A stretch of 29,623 nucleotides of DNA. Source: DASPTR01 sp041481365 (GTDB lineage Archaea; Thermoproteota; Bathyarchaeia; Bathyarchaeales; Bathycorpusculaceae). A program made the position numbers and the translations under genes. The notes beneath the pieces were generated by a model. The model did not search any database. It was not told where the DNA came from and worked only from the letters and a program-made list of their open reading frames with translations. The stretch spans positions 1-29,623 of the forward strand of contig JBGPBS010000012.1 in NCBI GenBank assembly GCA_041481365.1, written 5' to 3'. Shown one piece after another: positions 1-8,489 of the stretch (within the stretch, counting starts at the first letter, position 1; every line of letters starts with the position of its first letter).

Positions 1-1
1 C

Positions 2-202
2 AATGAACGACCCAGAAAGGTCTACATGCTCACCAACGATGGCCAGAACCTGCTGAACTTCACAGAAGACTCGCTCACCTTCATATGCAAGAAACTGAAC
101 ACGCCTGGACTCGCAAAAGATGGAATGGCAGAATTTGCACACCAGCACACCACCATGCGTCCCCTGCTGAAGAAGATAGAACCTGCGAGACCGATGATCT
201 AG
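2..202 (+). CDS. C-terminal fragment of a winged-helix transcriptional regulator (runs off the left edge)
   Basis: An open frame enters from the window edge and stops with TAG at 200-202, giving about 66 residues with no start in view. The segment reading RKVYMLTNDGQNLLNF resembles the beta-wing end of PadR/ArsR/MarR-type winged helices, where a 'Lys-x-Tyr-x-Leu-Thr-x-x-Gly' pattern precedes the last helix. A charged helical tail follows. The ABC transporter operon begins about 400 bases downstream on the same strand, so this may be its regulator (inference). The family cannot be fixed from a fragment. Confidence 0.55.
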   Translation, partial: NERPRKVYMLTNDGQNLLNFTEDSLTFICKKLNTPGLAKDGMAEFAHQHTTMRPLLKKIEPARPMI

Positions 203-618
203 GTCTAAGCCCTTTCATTCTTCCCCATTCGAAACTTCGCCTAAGAAGCGATTCAAAGCTAGTTATCTTCAGCCTAACCACGAGCCACGCCATCGTTGCT
301 CAATGGCTTGTTTGCCAGAAGCTATGCTTGGGGGAGGCTAATAATCGACTCATAGAGCCTTCCCTGCCACTGTATCCTTCAAAAACGCGCATGGAAACGT
401 TTTGCCTCAACGTTCCCAGGGGTGTTCTTTCACAAACGAGGACCAACCTGACCTAGTTTTCAGGCTCTTTACTAGAATCCAGCTTCTCGTTTGGCTACGT
501 TGATCCCGAAACCATGTATACAGGACTGCGAGAAGCAAACGACGATTCTGTGAGAATTGCAGTTAATCTTATTTCTCTGTTCGGTCATTCTATCTGGCTC
601 AGCATATTTGGTGGGACA
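203..618. other. Intergenic region, no gene recognised
   Basis: No convincing coding frame, tRNA or repeat was seen here. The frame of the downstream ABC ATPase is open back to an ATG at 514, but that extension does not look like ABC sequence and a better start lies at 619. An AT-rich stretch near 565-575 could hold the TATA element of the ABC operon; this is weak. Confidence 0.4.
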
Positions 619-1581
619 ATGGCACCCGTAATTCAGATTCAAAACCTCACAAAGAAATTTGGAAACGTCCCGGCGGTTGACCACTTGGACTTAGACGTTG
701 AGGAGGGCGAAATCCTCGGACTTCTGGGACCCAATGGTGCAGGCAAAACAACCACAATTCTCATGCTCGCAACGGTCATCAAACCCACCGAGGGAACGGC
801 TCTCGTCTGCGGATATGACATTCGGAAGCAACCTAACGAGGTCAGGGGAGTCTTAGGCATAGCCTTTCAGGAACCCAAGATGCTTTGGGTCAGCACTCCG
901 TGGGACGTGGTCAACTGGCATGCTAAGGTCTGTGGGCTATCAACGTCGGAGCGGAAACGCCGCGTGAAAGAAGTGCTTGACGCGGTTGACATGTGGGAGC
1001 CCCGGCACAAGAATGTTCATGCCCTTTCGGGCGGAATGCGTAAACGAGTCGAAATGGCCAAAATCCTGGTTCAGAGACCCAAGATAGCGATCGTTGACGA
1101 ACCAACCGCACAGATCGACATAGTGGGCAAACACAAAATATGGAACATGCTCCTCGAACTCCGCGACGAGGGAAGCACCATAATTCTAGCCACAAACGAG
1201 CTTTACGAGGCTGACCGGCTTTCAAACCGCGTGGGGATACTCCACAGAGGCAAGCTCCTCGTCTGCGGCTCACCCAAGAAGCTGAAAGACAGCATCCTGG
1301 GCGGCGACATAGTTGACGTCGAACTAGGACAGAACGCCTCACCAGAGATTATCACGGACCTCAAGGGTCTGAAGGAAGTCGTGGACATCATGCAGGTCAA
1401 ACCAACCAGCCTGCGTCTTTACTTAAACAAGGTGGAGGAGATTGTTCCTCAGATAATGGGCCTGTTCTCCAAGAGGAACTTGCCGATCAATTCAATTCGC
1501 ATGAGCGAACCAAGCCTTGACGATGTCTTTGCGCACTACACGGGCTTGACGATCGAGGAAGCCCAGAAGGACGAAAGGTGA
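619..1581 (+). CDS. ABC transporter ATP-binding protein (ABC-2 type export)
   Basis: Start chosen at the ATG at 619, which directly begins the beta strand of the ATPase fold and is preceded by GGTGGG; this gives 320 residues. Visible motifs are Walker A GPNGAGKT (residues 37-44), the Q-loop FQEP, the signature LSGGMRKRVE and Walker B IAIVDEPT. The C-terminal 100 residues form the accessory domain usual in drug, lipid or Nod-type export ATPases. The switch (H-loop) position, normally a histidine before 'xxEAD', reads LATNELYEAD, so asparagine replaces histidine. Two ABC-2 permease genes follow on the same strand, making a complete heteromeric exporter at the cytoplasmic membrane. The substrate cannot be told from sequence. 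Confidence 0.93.
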   Translation: MAPVIQIQNLTKKFGNVPAVDHLDLDVEEGEILGLLGPNGAGKTTTILMLATVIKPTEGTALVCGYDIRKQPNEVRGVLGIAFQEPKMLWVSTPWDVVNWHAKVCGLSTSERKRRVKEVLDAVDMWEPRHKNVHALSGGMRKRVEMAKILVQRPKIAIVDEPTAQIDIVGKHKIWNMLLELRDEGSTIILATNELYEADRLSNRVGILHRGKLLVCGSPKKLKDSILGGDIVDVELGQNASPEIITDLKGLKEVVDIMQVKPTSLRLYLNKVEEIVPQIMGLFSKRNLPINSIRMSEPSLDDVFAHYTGLTIEEAQKDER

Positions 1582-1606
1582 GTCATAGACGAATAAGCTC
1601 TTTTTT

Positions 1607-2356
1607 GTGATAGAGAGGGATATTCGCCTCTTCTTCCAGTACAAGTTCCTAATCATAATGCGCGCTATCTGGTTCGTTTCACAAGTACTCCTGTTTGGGG
1701 TGATCGCCGCAAACATGGTGCAGGTCCCGGATTACTTCAAATATTATGTGGGAGGCCTGTCTGTGATGGCCCTATATTCGACCGCAATATTCATCGGCTT
1801 CGACATTTATGAAGAGGCCGAACACGGCGTTTTCGAATACCTTCTAAGCCTACCCGTCTCTAGAAGGCAACTCGTCATAGGCAGATCAATAGGTGGAGGA
1901 CTCAGAGCCTTCATATACGTTGGGCCACTAGTAGCAATATCGCTGTTTGTGATCGGCGCCGTCAACCCGCTGAATTTTGCTGTTGCCCTGCTTGCACTTT
2001 TCCTCTTCTCTTTCGGGGTTTCAGGCATGTCAATCGCAATAGCCGTGTTGATCAAATCGAGTGATCGGTTTGACATTTTCATGGGCGTCCTAGACGCGTT
2101 TATTGTTCGCTTGAGCACAACCATGTACCCGTTGAAACAGCTTCAGAGTACCAGCCAGCTTTATGGTTTCGCCGCAAGCCTCAACCCCCTCTCGTATTCC
2201 GCAGACCTTTTCAGATGGGGCACGGGTGTAGAAAGCATAATAGCACTCCAGAACCCTCTGCTTCCGTTCTTGGGAGTCGTCATCTTCTTCGGGCTCTTCA
2301 CTCTCTTAGGCGTTGCGATCTATGAAAGGATGATTGAAGGGGGAGGCTGGCGCTAG
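1607..2356 (+). CDS. ABC-2 type transporter permease subunit (first)
   Basis: A 249-residue hydrophobic protein with about six membrane helices and the ABC-2 layout: a short cytoplasmic N-terminus (IERDIRLFFQYKF), then paired helices, then a segment EYLLSLPVSRRQLVIGR that matches the amphipathic coupling motif of this family. The start is GTG at 1607, 25 bases after the ATPase stop. The stop abuts the start of the next permease. It should pair with the 2357-3124 product to form the membrane part of the exporter whose ATPase is at 619. The N-terminal half and the 'LLSLPxxRxxLxIGR' motif are shared with the second permease, so the two are paralogues. Confidence 0.9.
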   Translation: MIERDIRLFFQYKFLIIMRAIWFVSQVLLFGVIAANMVQVPDYFKYYVGGLSVMALYSTAIFIGFDIYEEAEHGVFEYLLSLPVSRRQLVIGRSIGGGLRAFIYVGPLVAISLFVIGAVNPLNFAVALLALFLFSFGVSGMSIAIAVLIKSSDRFDIFMGVLDAFIVRLSTTMYPLKQLQSTSQLYGFAASLNPLSYSADLFRWGTGVESIIALQNPLLPFLGVVIFFGLFTLLGVAIYERMIEGGGWR

Positions 2357-3124
2357 ATGAAGGGCATCATTCGGATGGTTGAACACGACTTCAGGAACTT
2401 CTTCCGCTACAAATGGTGGCTTGTCGGCTTAATCAGCATGAACCTTGCTGACCTATTCGTGTCGGCACTAGTCTACAACACCATTTTGAAGCCAAACGTT
2501 TCTTCAGCGATTGGGAGTTACTTCAATTTCTTCGCGCCAGGTTTGGCAGTGACCGGACTCTTCGCCTCGGCCTTCATGATCGGACGGGAAATCAACATGG
2601 AACGCCGAAGAGAAGTGCACCACTACCTGCTGAGCTTGCCGATGACACGGTGGGAACTGGCCATCGGACGGGTTCTTTCAGGCGGACTCAGAGGAATGAT
2701 GTACATGTCACCGCTACTGCTGACGTGTTTCATTTTCTTGGGCTTCCCCAACATATTGCAATTGCTCTTGATCCTGGCTGTGCTTTTTCTCCTTGCGATC
2801 GGCATCTCTGGCCTAAGCATCTCGATCGCCGTTTCCACATCGAGCCTCGAAAAATTCATAACCGCAAGAGGAGCAGTCTACTATGTGCTTTTCTTCTGCA
2901 GCACAGTCTTCTATCCACTCACAGTAATTCAGAGCGCTGGAGCAGCATTGGCCACCTTGGCCGAAATTAATCCATTAAGCGGAGCTTCCGACATGATACG
3001 ATCTATCCTGCTGCCAAAGTTCTTCTCCTTCTCCTATCTTTCGATCATCTACATTATAGCCTTCTCAGCGATTTTCACATTTACCGCAGCTTTCGCCTAC
3101 ATGAAAATCCTGGAACGCAAATAA
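2357..3124 (+). CDS. ABC-2 type transporter permease subunit (second)
   Basis: A 255-residue membrane protein with about six helices. The ATG at 2357 directly follows the TAG of the preceding permease, so the two are translationally coupled. It has the same coupling motif, HYLLSLPMTRWELAIGR, as its neighbour and the same overall helix pattern, which supports descent from one duplicated permease and a heterodimeric channel. It is the last gene of the wHTH-fragment/ATPase/permease/permease block. 185 bases without a gene follow. Confidence 0.9.
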   Translation: MKGIIRMVEHDFRNFFRYKWWLVGLISMNLADLFVSALVYNTILKPNVSSAIGSYFNFFAPGLAVTGLFASAFMIGREINMERRREVHHYLLSLPMTRWELAIGRVLSGGLRGMMYMSPLLLTCFIFLGFPNILQLLLILAVLFLLAIGISGLSISIAVSTSSLEKFITARGAVYYVLFFCSTVFYPLTVIQSAGAALATLAEINPLSGASDMIRSILLPKFFSFSYLSIIYIIAFSAIFTFTAAFAYMKILERK

Positions 3125-3309
3125 ACTCTCGATCACCTCATCTTTTGCGGTGTATACTCTCTTTCCCCACAGATCAGACTGTACGCTGAAACGCGGTAAT
3201 TGAGTCAAAGATCGCTTCCGAGCCTCTCTGCTGATAAAGAAGCATTAACTATATTTCACACGGGCATAGATGATATTCTCCAGTCAAACCTCCTGCTTAC
3301 GGTGGAAGC

Positions 3310-5019
3310 TTGCCTGAACTGGAAGAGAGACAAAACGAGAAGTTGACTGAACAGATTGTCGATTTCAGCAGGCACGTAGCAGGGGCAAGCCGGATCAGAG
3401 CTGTTTGCATATGCAGCAATGGTGTTTCTGGGTCAGCAACTGAAAAGCCGGTCATCCAAACGTTGTTGATCATCCATGATTTCCAGCCGAAACTGATGAA
3501 CTACCTGAGGACCATTCAAGGAAGGAACGTAGTTACCCTGGCAGTTGACGAATGGGTCTTCGAAAGGGACGTGGATCGAGGTTTCCTCGGTGAAGCTTTG
3601 TGTTGGAGATTGATTCTGCCATATTACCCTGTGATGAACGAACCGTACTTCCATGTTCAGGAAGTTAAGCTCAAGAAACGTTTGATTTCTGAACTCTTGG
3701 AGAACCTTGTTCTCGATTTCCCAACGCTTTCTCACGCGTTCTGCATTAAGCCAGAATATTTCATGTGCCAGGCCGTCCTGAGTCGAGCGAGGCTTTTCCC
3801 CCTGATGATCCGCGACGTTTCGGATTTTCTCAGAGACGGCCTGAAAACTGATGATGCAAAAAAAGCCCTTTCTGGGTATCTGGAAGCGCTCAAGGATTTG
3901 GAGACGGAAGGTGCAATCAGTTATTCAGAGGGCTACGTGAGGATGTCTGAGCATTTTGTCTCCATCGCGGGAACCCCGAGAAAGAGATTGCTTAACCTCT
4001 CCAAGAGCTTGCCACGGGCGCTGTTCGCGCCCGCCCTCGGAATTTTTCCCAAGATCTTGACCGCTCTTTCTGAGAGTAGGGAGTGGTTATTCAAGCTTCA
4101 GAGAACCGACAAGGATACGCTAGCGAGGAGCGAAGTTGAAGTCCCTGAGAAATACGTATTTGTGCCCACAACTTCCGGACTGGTTCCTTTAAGCGGCAGA
4201 CTGGGCATCGAGGCAACCGCAAGAAAAGTCCTCTCGATGACCATTGACGAGACGATCGAGATTCGGACCATCGGCGGAATCCTGAATGACGTTTTCTTGA
4301 TCAAAGCGTCCACGAAAACTGGGGAAAAAAAACTCGTGGTCAAAAGGTTTAAAGATTGGTCCAGTTTCAAGTGGTTCCCACTCGCCCTATGGAGCATTGG
4401 AACCAGAACCTTCTCAATCCTGGGTCGCTCAAGGCTTGAGAGAGAATGGGCCATGAATCAACTTCTACATTCAAAGGGATTCAAAGTCCCCAGATTACTG
4501 TACTTAAGCTCCGACGAGCGCTCAATCTTCATGCAATACGTACCTGGCGAGACCGTGAGCAAACTCGTAAAGAGAATAGCAGGTTCGCAGGCTGGCACGA
4601 AACAAATGAAAGACCTCAAAACCATACAGAGAGTCGGCAAGAAACTCGCCAAGGTGCACGCCCTCGGCGTGGCTCTGGGCGACACCAAACCGGAGAACTT
4701 TATGATCGACGACCGCGGCGAGATCTGGCTGATGGATTTCGAGCAGACATCAGCAGGCGGCGACAAAATCTGGGACGTGGCCGAATTCTTGTATTACGCC
4801 GGACATGACATTCCCCCACTTGCTCCGTCGCACACGGCCGAAGTCATCGCTAACGCCTTCATAGCCGGTTACTTAGAGGCGGGGGGACAGGTGGAAACCG
4901 TGAAAAAGGCTGCAAACGCAAAATACACGAAGGTCTTCAGCGTTTTTACCTTCCCACACGTGATTCTCGCAATATCGAATGCCTGCAAAAGAGCGAGCAT
5001 GCCAAGAACGCAGAGGTAA
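3310..5019 (+). CDS. Nucleotidyltransferase-like domain fused to a Bud32/RIO-like atypical kinase
   Basis: 569 residues from a TTG start preceded by GGTGG. The C-terminal half (about 310-569) has small-lineage protein-kinase features. These are VVKRF with the ATP-binding Lys345, a Glu at 377/379 on the next helix, the catalytic loop GDTKPENF (Asp458, Asn463) and DFE (Asp476) in place of DFG. This is the Bud32/RIO/lipopolysaccharide-kinase style. The N-terminal 1-150 (SNGVSGS..., paired beta strands with acidic residues) resembles a nucleotidyltransferase-type fold. Residues 150-215 look like a helix-turn-helix connector. A TATA-like AACTATATTTC lies near 3248. The next gene on the other strand is convergent with a 12-base gap. 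Kinase assignment is firm; the N-terminal assignment is tentative and the substrate unknown. Confidence 0.75.
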   Translation: MPELEERQNEKLTEQIVDFSRHVAGASRIRAVCICSNGVSGSATEKPVIQTLLIIHDFQPKLMNYLRTIQGRNVVTLAVDEWVFERDVDRGFLGEALCWRLILPYYPVMNEPYFHVQEVKLKKRLISELLENLVLDFPTLSHAFCIKPEYFMCQAVLSRARLFPLMIRDVSDFLRDGLKTDDAKKALSGYLEALKDLETEGAISYSEGYVRMSEHFVSIAGTPRKRLLNLSKSLPRALFAPALGIFPKILTALSESREWLFKLQRTDKDTLARSEVEVPEKYVFVPTTSGLVPLSGRLGIEATARKVLSMTIDETIEIRTIGGILNDVFLIKASTKTGEKKLVVKRFKDWSSFKWFPLALWSIGTRTFSILGRSRLEREWAMNQLLHSKGFKVPRLLYLSSDERSIFMQYVPGETVSKLVKRIAGSQAGTKQMKDLKTIQRVGKKLAKVHALGVALGDTKPENFMIDDRGEIWLMDFEQTSAGGDKIWDVAEFLYYAGHDIPPLAPSHTAEVIANAFIAGYLEAGGQVETVKKAANAKYTKVFSVFTFPHVILAISNACKRASMPRTQR

Positions 5020-5031
5020 CACGTCGCGTAA

Positions 5032-6210
5032 CTAACTGTTCACGAAAGGTTTGAACTGCCACGTTCCCTTTTGCGTGTAAATGCTTCTCAGTATTCGCGT
5101 GGCTTCTTCCTTGTCCACCATAAGCAACAATTTTGCAACGTGTTTGCAGAGCTTTTTGGTTTGCAGTATTTTCCCCCAGTCAGCGCAGTTGTGTGAGATG
5201 ACGTTATCCTTCAGATCTATCGTTATGCGGTAGTCTCTGATGGTGGCTTCAAACCAGTCAGTCGTTTCCTTGATGATCTTAAGCTCGTCGTCTCCTATGT
5301 CCCGAGCCCTTTCAAGTCTTCCCGGCGCGGTCAGAAACCGCAGCAAATCTTCAAAGCTCATATTTGTCGGTTCAGCGAAAGTTTCAAGTTTGACCTCCTT
5401 CGTCTTGTCTCGATCGTTGAGGTAGCGCTGCACCTTATTCTTGGCTGCTTCCTGCTGGGGCGTCTTAACGCCTAGCATCTCCAACACTTGGAGGCAGTTT
5501 TCAACAGCATAACCGTGAAAGTGGTTGTTGAAGTAGCCGAACACCTTGTTGACTTTTCGCGTGGTATCTCGCAACTTCGGAATCCAAGGCTCAAGTTCAT
5601 CAGACTTGTATCGATAATCATACCATGGTCTGGCGCCGCGGCCATGCCAACGGAAATATGCAATGTCCGAGGTAACGTGGATTTCTGGGCCGAGGAGCGG
5701 TTCATCGACGATCGTATATGCAACCTTGTTTCTCTCAAGCAAAGTCCAAGTGTCCTCCCTCATCCATGAATGCTCTCGGAATTCGACTGCAAATCTTACC
5801 TGAGTCGGAAGTACTTTGAAGAATGAATCCAGTATTTCTGGTTGGAAGTTGAACCTGGGCGGAAGCTGTATGAGTATGCAGCCGAGCTTTCCGCCGAGCC
5901 AAAGAGGCTCCATGATTTCAATAAACCTTTCCAGATCCTCTTTGACACCTTGATTCAGATCCAGCTTTTTCTCATGTGTGATCAGCTGAGGCAGCTTTGC
6001 GGTGAACACGAAGCCTTCGGGCGAGTATTTCGCCCATCCCATGACCATGCCTTTTGAAGGGTACCTGTAGAACGTGGAATCAATTTCAACCGTTCTGAAG
6101 ACCTTCGCATAAGCCCGAAGCATGCTCTTGTCTTCTTTCGAGTAGAAAGGACCTATCCATTCCTTGTAGCCCCAGCCCGACGTGCCAAGCAAGACTTCAT
6201 TTTCACTCAT
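5032..6210 (-). CDS. DUF72 family protein with C-terminal SWIM-like zinc motif
   Basis: 392 residues. An in-frame ATG lies 12 bases further upstream (6222) and would overlap the previous gene, but the ATG at 6210 has a well-spaced GGTGA site, so it is preferred. Residues 1-240 carry DUF72 (YecE-like) TIM-barrel signatures: GTSGWGYKEW near the start, EIDSTFYRYP, FAVEFREHSW and YFRWHGRG. The biochemical role of the family is unknown. The C-terminal 150 residues are an extension not typical of DUF72. It ends in SHNCADW...LCKHV, which matches the SWIM zinc-finger pattern CxC...CxH with the first cysteine replaced by histidine (His340, Cys342, Cys355, His357). A tandem DUF72 paralogue sits immediately upstream. 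Confidence 0.85.
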   Translation of the reverse strand: MSENEVLLGTSGWGYKEWIGPFYSKEDKSMLRAYAKVFRTVEIDSTFYRYPSKGMVMGWAKYSPEGFVFTAKLPQLITHEKKLDLNQGVKEDLERFIEIMEPLWLGGKLGCILIQLPPRFNFQPEILDSFFKVLPTQVRFAVEFREHSWMREDTWTLLERNKVAYTIVDEPLLGPEIHVTSDIAYFRWHGRGARPWYDYRYKSDELEPWIPKLRDTTRKVNKVFGYFNNHFHGYAVENCLQVLEMLGVKTPQQEAAKNKVQRYLNDRDKTKEVKLETFAEPTNMSFEDLLRFLTAPGRLERARDIGDDELKIIKETTDWFEATIRDYRITIDLKDNVISHNCADWGKILQTKKLCKHVAKLLLMVDKEEATRILRSIYTQKGTWQFKPFVNS

Positions 6211-6215
6211 TTTTG

Positions 6216-7148
6216 TCACCATGCTTCTGATTTGAGGCTTTTGATGACTTCATCCATGCAAGAATATGTTTTCTCCGGAAGCCGCCTCAGGAATTCTTCA
6301 GCGTATATTCTCTTATCTTCATTCAGATCAAAGAGCTTCCACCCCTGGCTACGCATGAGCTCTTGTCGCGTCGCTGGAAACCTGGCGTCCTCGCCCAAGA
6401 CTTCTTCGAATGACGAGAGGCCAGTTGAATCTGTCACTTTCGGGAACTCTCCAGTTTGCTTGTATATTTTTAGCCTTGCAGCATCTTTGTACATTCGAAC
6501 AAAGTGAAAGCTCATCACCATCTTTTGCGAATTTGAACTTGTGACTTTGTTGTCTATTTCAGCCAATTCCTCATCAGTCGGCTGGTAAACATTATGCTCT
6601 CTTTTCCCGAATAGTCGCGTATAAAGGATATCGGAATCGTAGGCCGGCATCTCACCTTTTGAAACGTCTGTGCAATGCACGATACCGTGATCTTGCATGA
6701 GCCTCAGGAGGTCAACGGGCAACTTCGAAGGTCGAACCCCCCTTATTTCCAACGCTAGCCTCAGACCGCCAGGGTTTATTGAAGAAACGAAGCTTCGAAA
6801 TTCACCGATCCATTCCTGAGCCAGCTTAACCGACGCAGGAACCTGCAGGTGCAGGAGGTGAGACCTTAACGCCTCGCAGATCTGTTTCAAACTCTCAAAG
6901 GTGACGAAGGCCTTTTGCATCCACTCTGATTTCGCCATCTGCATCATAGTACGATGAGCCCTCACCGCAAACTGAAAATCTGGGGGAACGAGCCCTCTCC
7001 ATCTTTCTGCCTCCTTCACGGGAGGCATCTGGTAGAATGTCGAGTTCACTTCCACGAAGTTGAACGCTTTCGAATAGGAGACCAGAGGATGAAACCCGGG
7101 AACGTTGAAATATGCCCATCCCCCCGTGCCGATCAGGTATTCCTTCAA
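6216..7148 (-). CDS. DUF72 family protein
   Basis: 310 residues from a TTG start at 7148. DUF72 hallmarks are LIGTGGWAYF, FVEVNSTFYQMP, FQFAVRAHRTM and LALEIRG, followed by the conserved TRLFGK near the end of the barrel. It lacks the SWIM-like extension of its neighbour. It is the first gene of a two-gene minus-strand operon, and its stop lies within a few bases of the downstream start. The tandem arrangement implies either a heteromer or duplication followed by specialisation (inference). No recognisable catalytic function can be given. Confidence 0.85.
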   Translation of the reverse strand: MKEYLIGTGGWAYFNVPGFHPLVSYSKAFNFVEVNSTFYQMPPVKEAERWRGLVPPDFQFAVRAHRTMMQMAKSEWMQKAFVTFESLKQICEALRSHLLHLQVPASVKLAQEWIGEFRSFVSSINPGGLRLALEIRGVRPSKLPVDLLRLMQDHGIVHCTDVSKGEMPAYDSDILYTRLFGKREHNVYQPTDEELAEIDNKVTSSNSQKMVMSFHFVRMYKDAARLKIYKQTGEFPKVTDSTGLSSFEEVLGEDARFPATRQELMRSQGWKLFDLNEDKRIYAEEFLRRLPEKTYSCMDEVIKSLKSEAW

Positions 7149-7394
7149 ACCAGCTCACATCATGCAATCATGTTTCTTCTGAAATATAGAGCTTCCACAG
7201 TATCCGTGACGTTGGAGTCTCTATCGGCAAGTGCGCAACGAATGGCGAGATTGAGACTTCAGGTCGTCGGTTGTTTTGTCTCTGTGACGGACAGTTAACG
7301 CTGATATTGAGAGTGGATTATTAGGGCTTGTCGTACTTGTTGATTCGTAACGTATAAGAGGGCGTATGGACTCTTGCTATTCACGACGAAGACG

Positions 7395-7631
7395 ATGGGA
7401 ACACAAAGAGCAAACAACCGAATTCGCCTAATCTTTCACAGCCTCGGTCTAAGCTGCGTAGGCGGCGCCCTGTTCCTTGAAATTCTCGTCTTCGCCGACA
7501 TACTTCAACACGGATACTTCATGGCAGTTGAGAAGAACACAAGTATTCTGGCTTTTGAAATATGCCTCACAGCCTTTTCCCTTCTCTACTTCGTCTACAT
7601 GTATCAACGCTTCATCCGCTCGTTCAGATAG
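7395..7631 (+). CDS. Small two-helix membrane protein, unknown function
   Basis: 78 residues from the ATG at 7395; a TTG seven codons upstream (7374) is also possible. Two hydrophobic segments (LGLSCVGGALFLEILVFADIL and the one ending LLYFVYMYQRF) flank a short polar loop, and the C-terminus is basic. A TATA-like CGTATAAGAG at about 7349 places transcription start close to the ATG, suggesting a short leader. No family is recognised. Confidence 0.5.
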   Translation: MGTQRANNRIRLIFHSLGLSCVGGALFLEILVFADILQHGYFMAVEKNTSILAFEICLTAFSLLYFVYMYQRFIRSFR

Positions 7632-7700
7632 TCCCGATTCGAACCGTTCAACTTCAAAAAGCCTCTTTCTTAAGCCCTTAGCCTCATTAGTGGCGAAAAA

Positions 7701-7709
7701 CCTTAAAAA
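7701..7709 (+). promoter_or_regulatory. BRE/TATA-type promoter element
   Basis: AAAAACCTTAAAAAC lies about 47-55 bases upstream of the exported-protein start at 7756. It shares the CCTTAAWA core with three other promoter-placed copies in the window. Confidence 0.5.
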
Positions 7710-7755
7710 CAAAACTCTACAACACTTCAATGTTCTGGTCCCCTAGGTGAAGAGA

Positions 7756-8478
7756 ATGAATACGCATTTGCACGTCGCCACGTTTTTAGCCGTTTCAATT
7801 CTGGCATTAGGCCTCTTCGGAAGTGTCAGGGCGCAAGGATCCCAGAGAGCTGTGCAACCTTTCTATGATTCCACTGTTTTCGGAATAAGGATCCAGGCTA
7901 ACGCGACGGCACAAGCACAGCCTATGGAAAACGTCACTATTGTTTTGACCTTGACATTTCAAGCTGAGTCTTACGGAAAGGATTCCAATGTGAGCATAAC
8001 GTATCTCAATGTGAGCATTTTCGGTTTCCTGAATGGCACGGACAGTATCCTAATGTCAAACAAGTCTGACAACGACTTCTTGCTCAACAGCACTTCGCCT
8101 TCACGGTCTTACAATTGGACTTTTCCAGTGCCTGAATGGGTTTCAGGCATGACCTATGGCGAAGTACGATTAACGAATTCGATAGAATTGGGGCTCGTAA
8201 CGATACACAACGACGGATTCGTCTGCGGCTTCTACATGACCAACGTCGAAAATGTCTACTTGGCGAGACTTGAGCACGATTTTAGCGACCTAACGCAGAA
8301 TTGCGACCAGCTCAACAAGACTTGCGCCGAACTCCAGCAGAATCTCACTGCACTCCAAGGAAACACCAATGAGCTCTTCAGCACCCGGGAAGTGGCCGCT
8401 GTGCTAGGAGTGACAACGGTCGTCTTCGTCGTGACAACGATGTACTTGATGATGCGAAAACCAAAGCAGTACTGGTGA
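7756..8478 (+). CDS. Exported protein with C-terminal membrane anchor, unknown function
   Basis: 240 residues. The ATG at 7756 is preferred because AGGTGA lies five or six bases upstream; a GTG three codons earlier (7747) sits inside that site. An N-terminal signal peptide ends at about VRAQG. The ectodomain is beta-rich with many N-x-S/T glycosylation sequons. A short heptad-like region near residues 172-205 (LEHDFSDL..LNKTCAEL) precedes a single C-terminal helix and a short basic tail. The topology is that of an archaeal cell-surface stalk protein: signal, sandwich, coiled coil, anchor. It converges with the 8490-9830 gene with an 11-base gap. No family name can be given. Confidence 0.7.
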   Translation: MNTHLHVATFLAVSILALGLFGSVRAQGSQRAVQPFYDSTVFGIRIQANATAQAQPMENVTIVLTLTFQAESYGKDSNVSITYLNVSIFGFLNGTDSILMSNKSDNDFLLNSTSPSRSYNWTFPVPEWVSGMTYGEVRLTNSIELGLVTIHNDGFVCGFYMTNVENVYLARLEHDFSDLTQNCDQLNKTCAELQQNLTALQGNTNELFSTREVAAVLGVTTVVFVVTTMYLMMRKPKQYW

Positions 8479-8489
8479 TCGTGCAGCCT

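Noticed and set aside
7173..7298. 42-codon plus-strand frame after the DUF72 pair
   Set aside because: No ribosome site and a low-complexity Ser/Val/Leu composition; not convincing.
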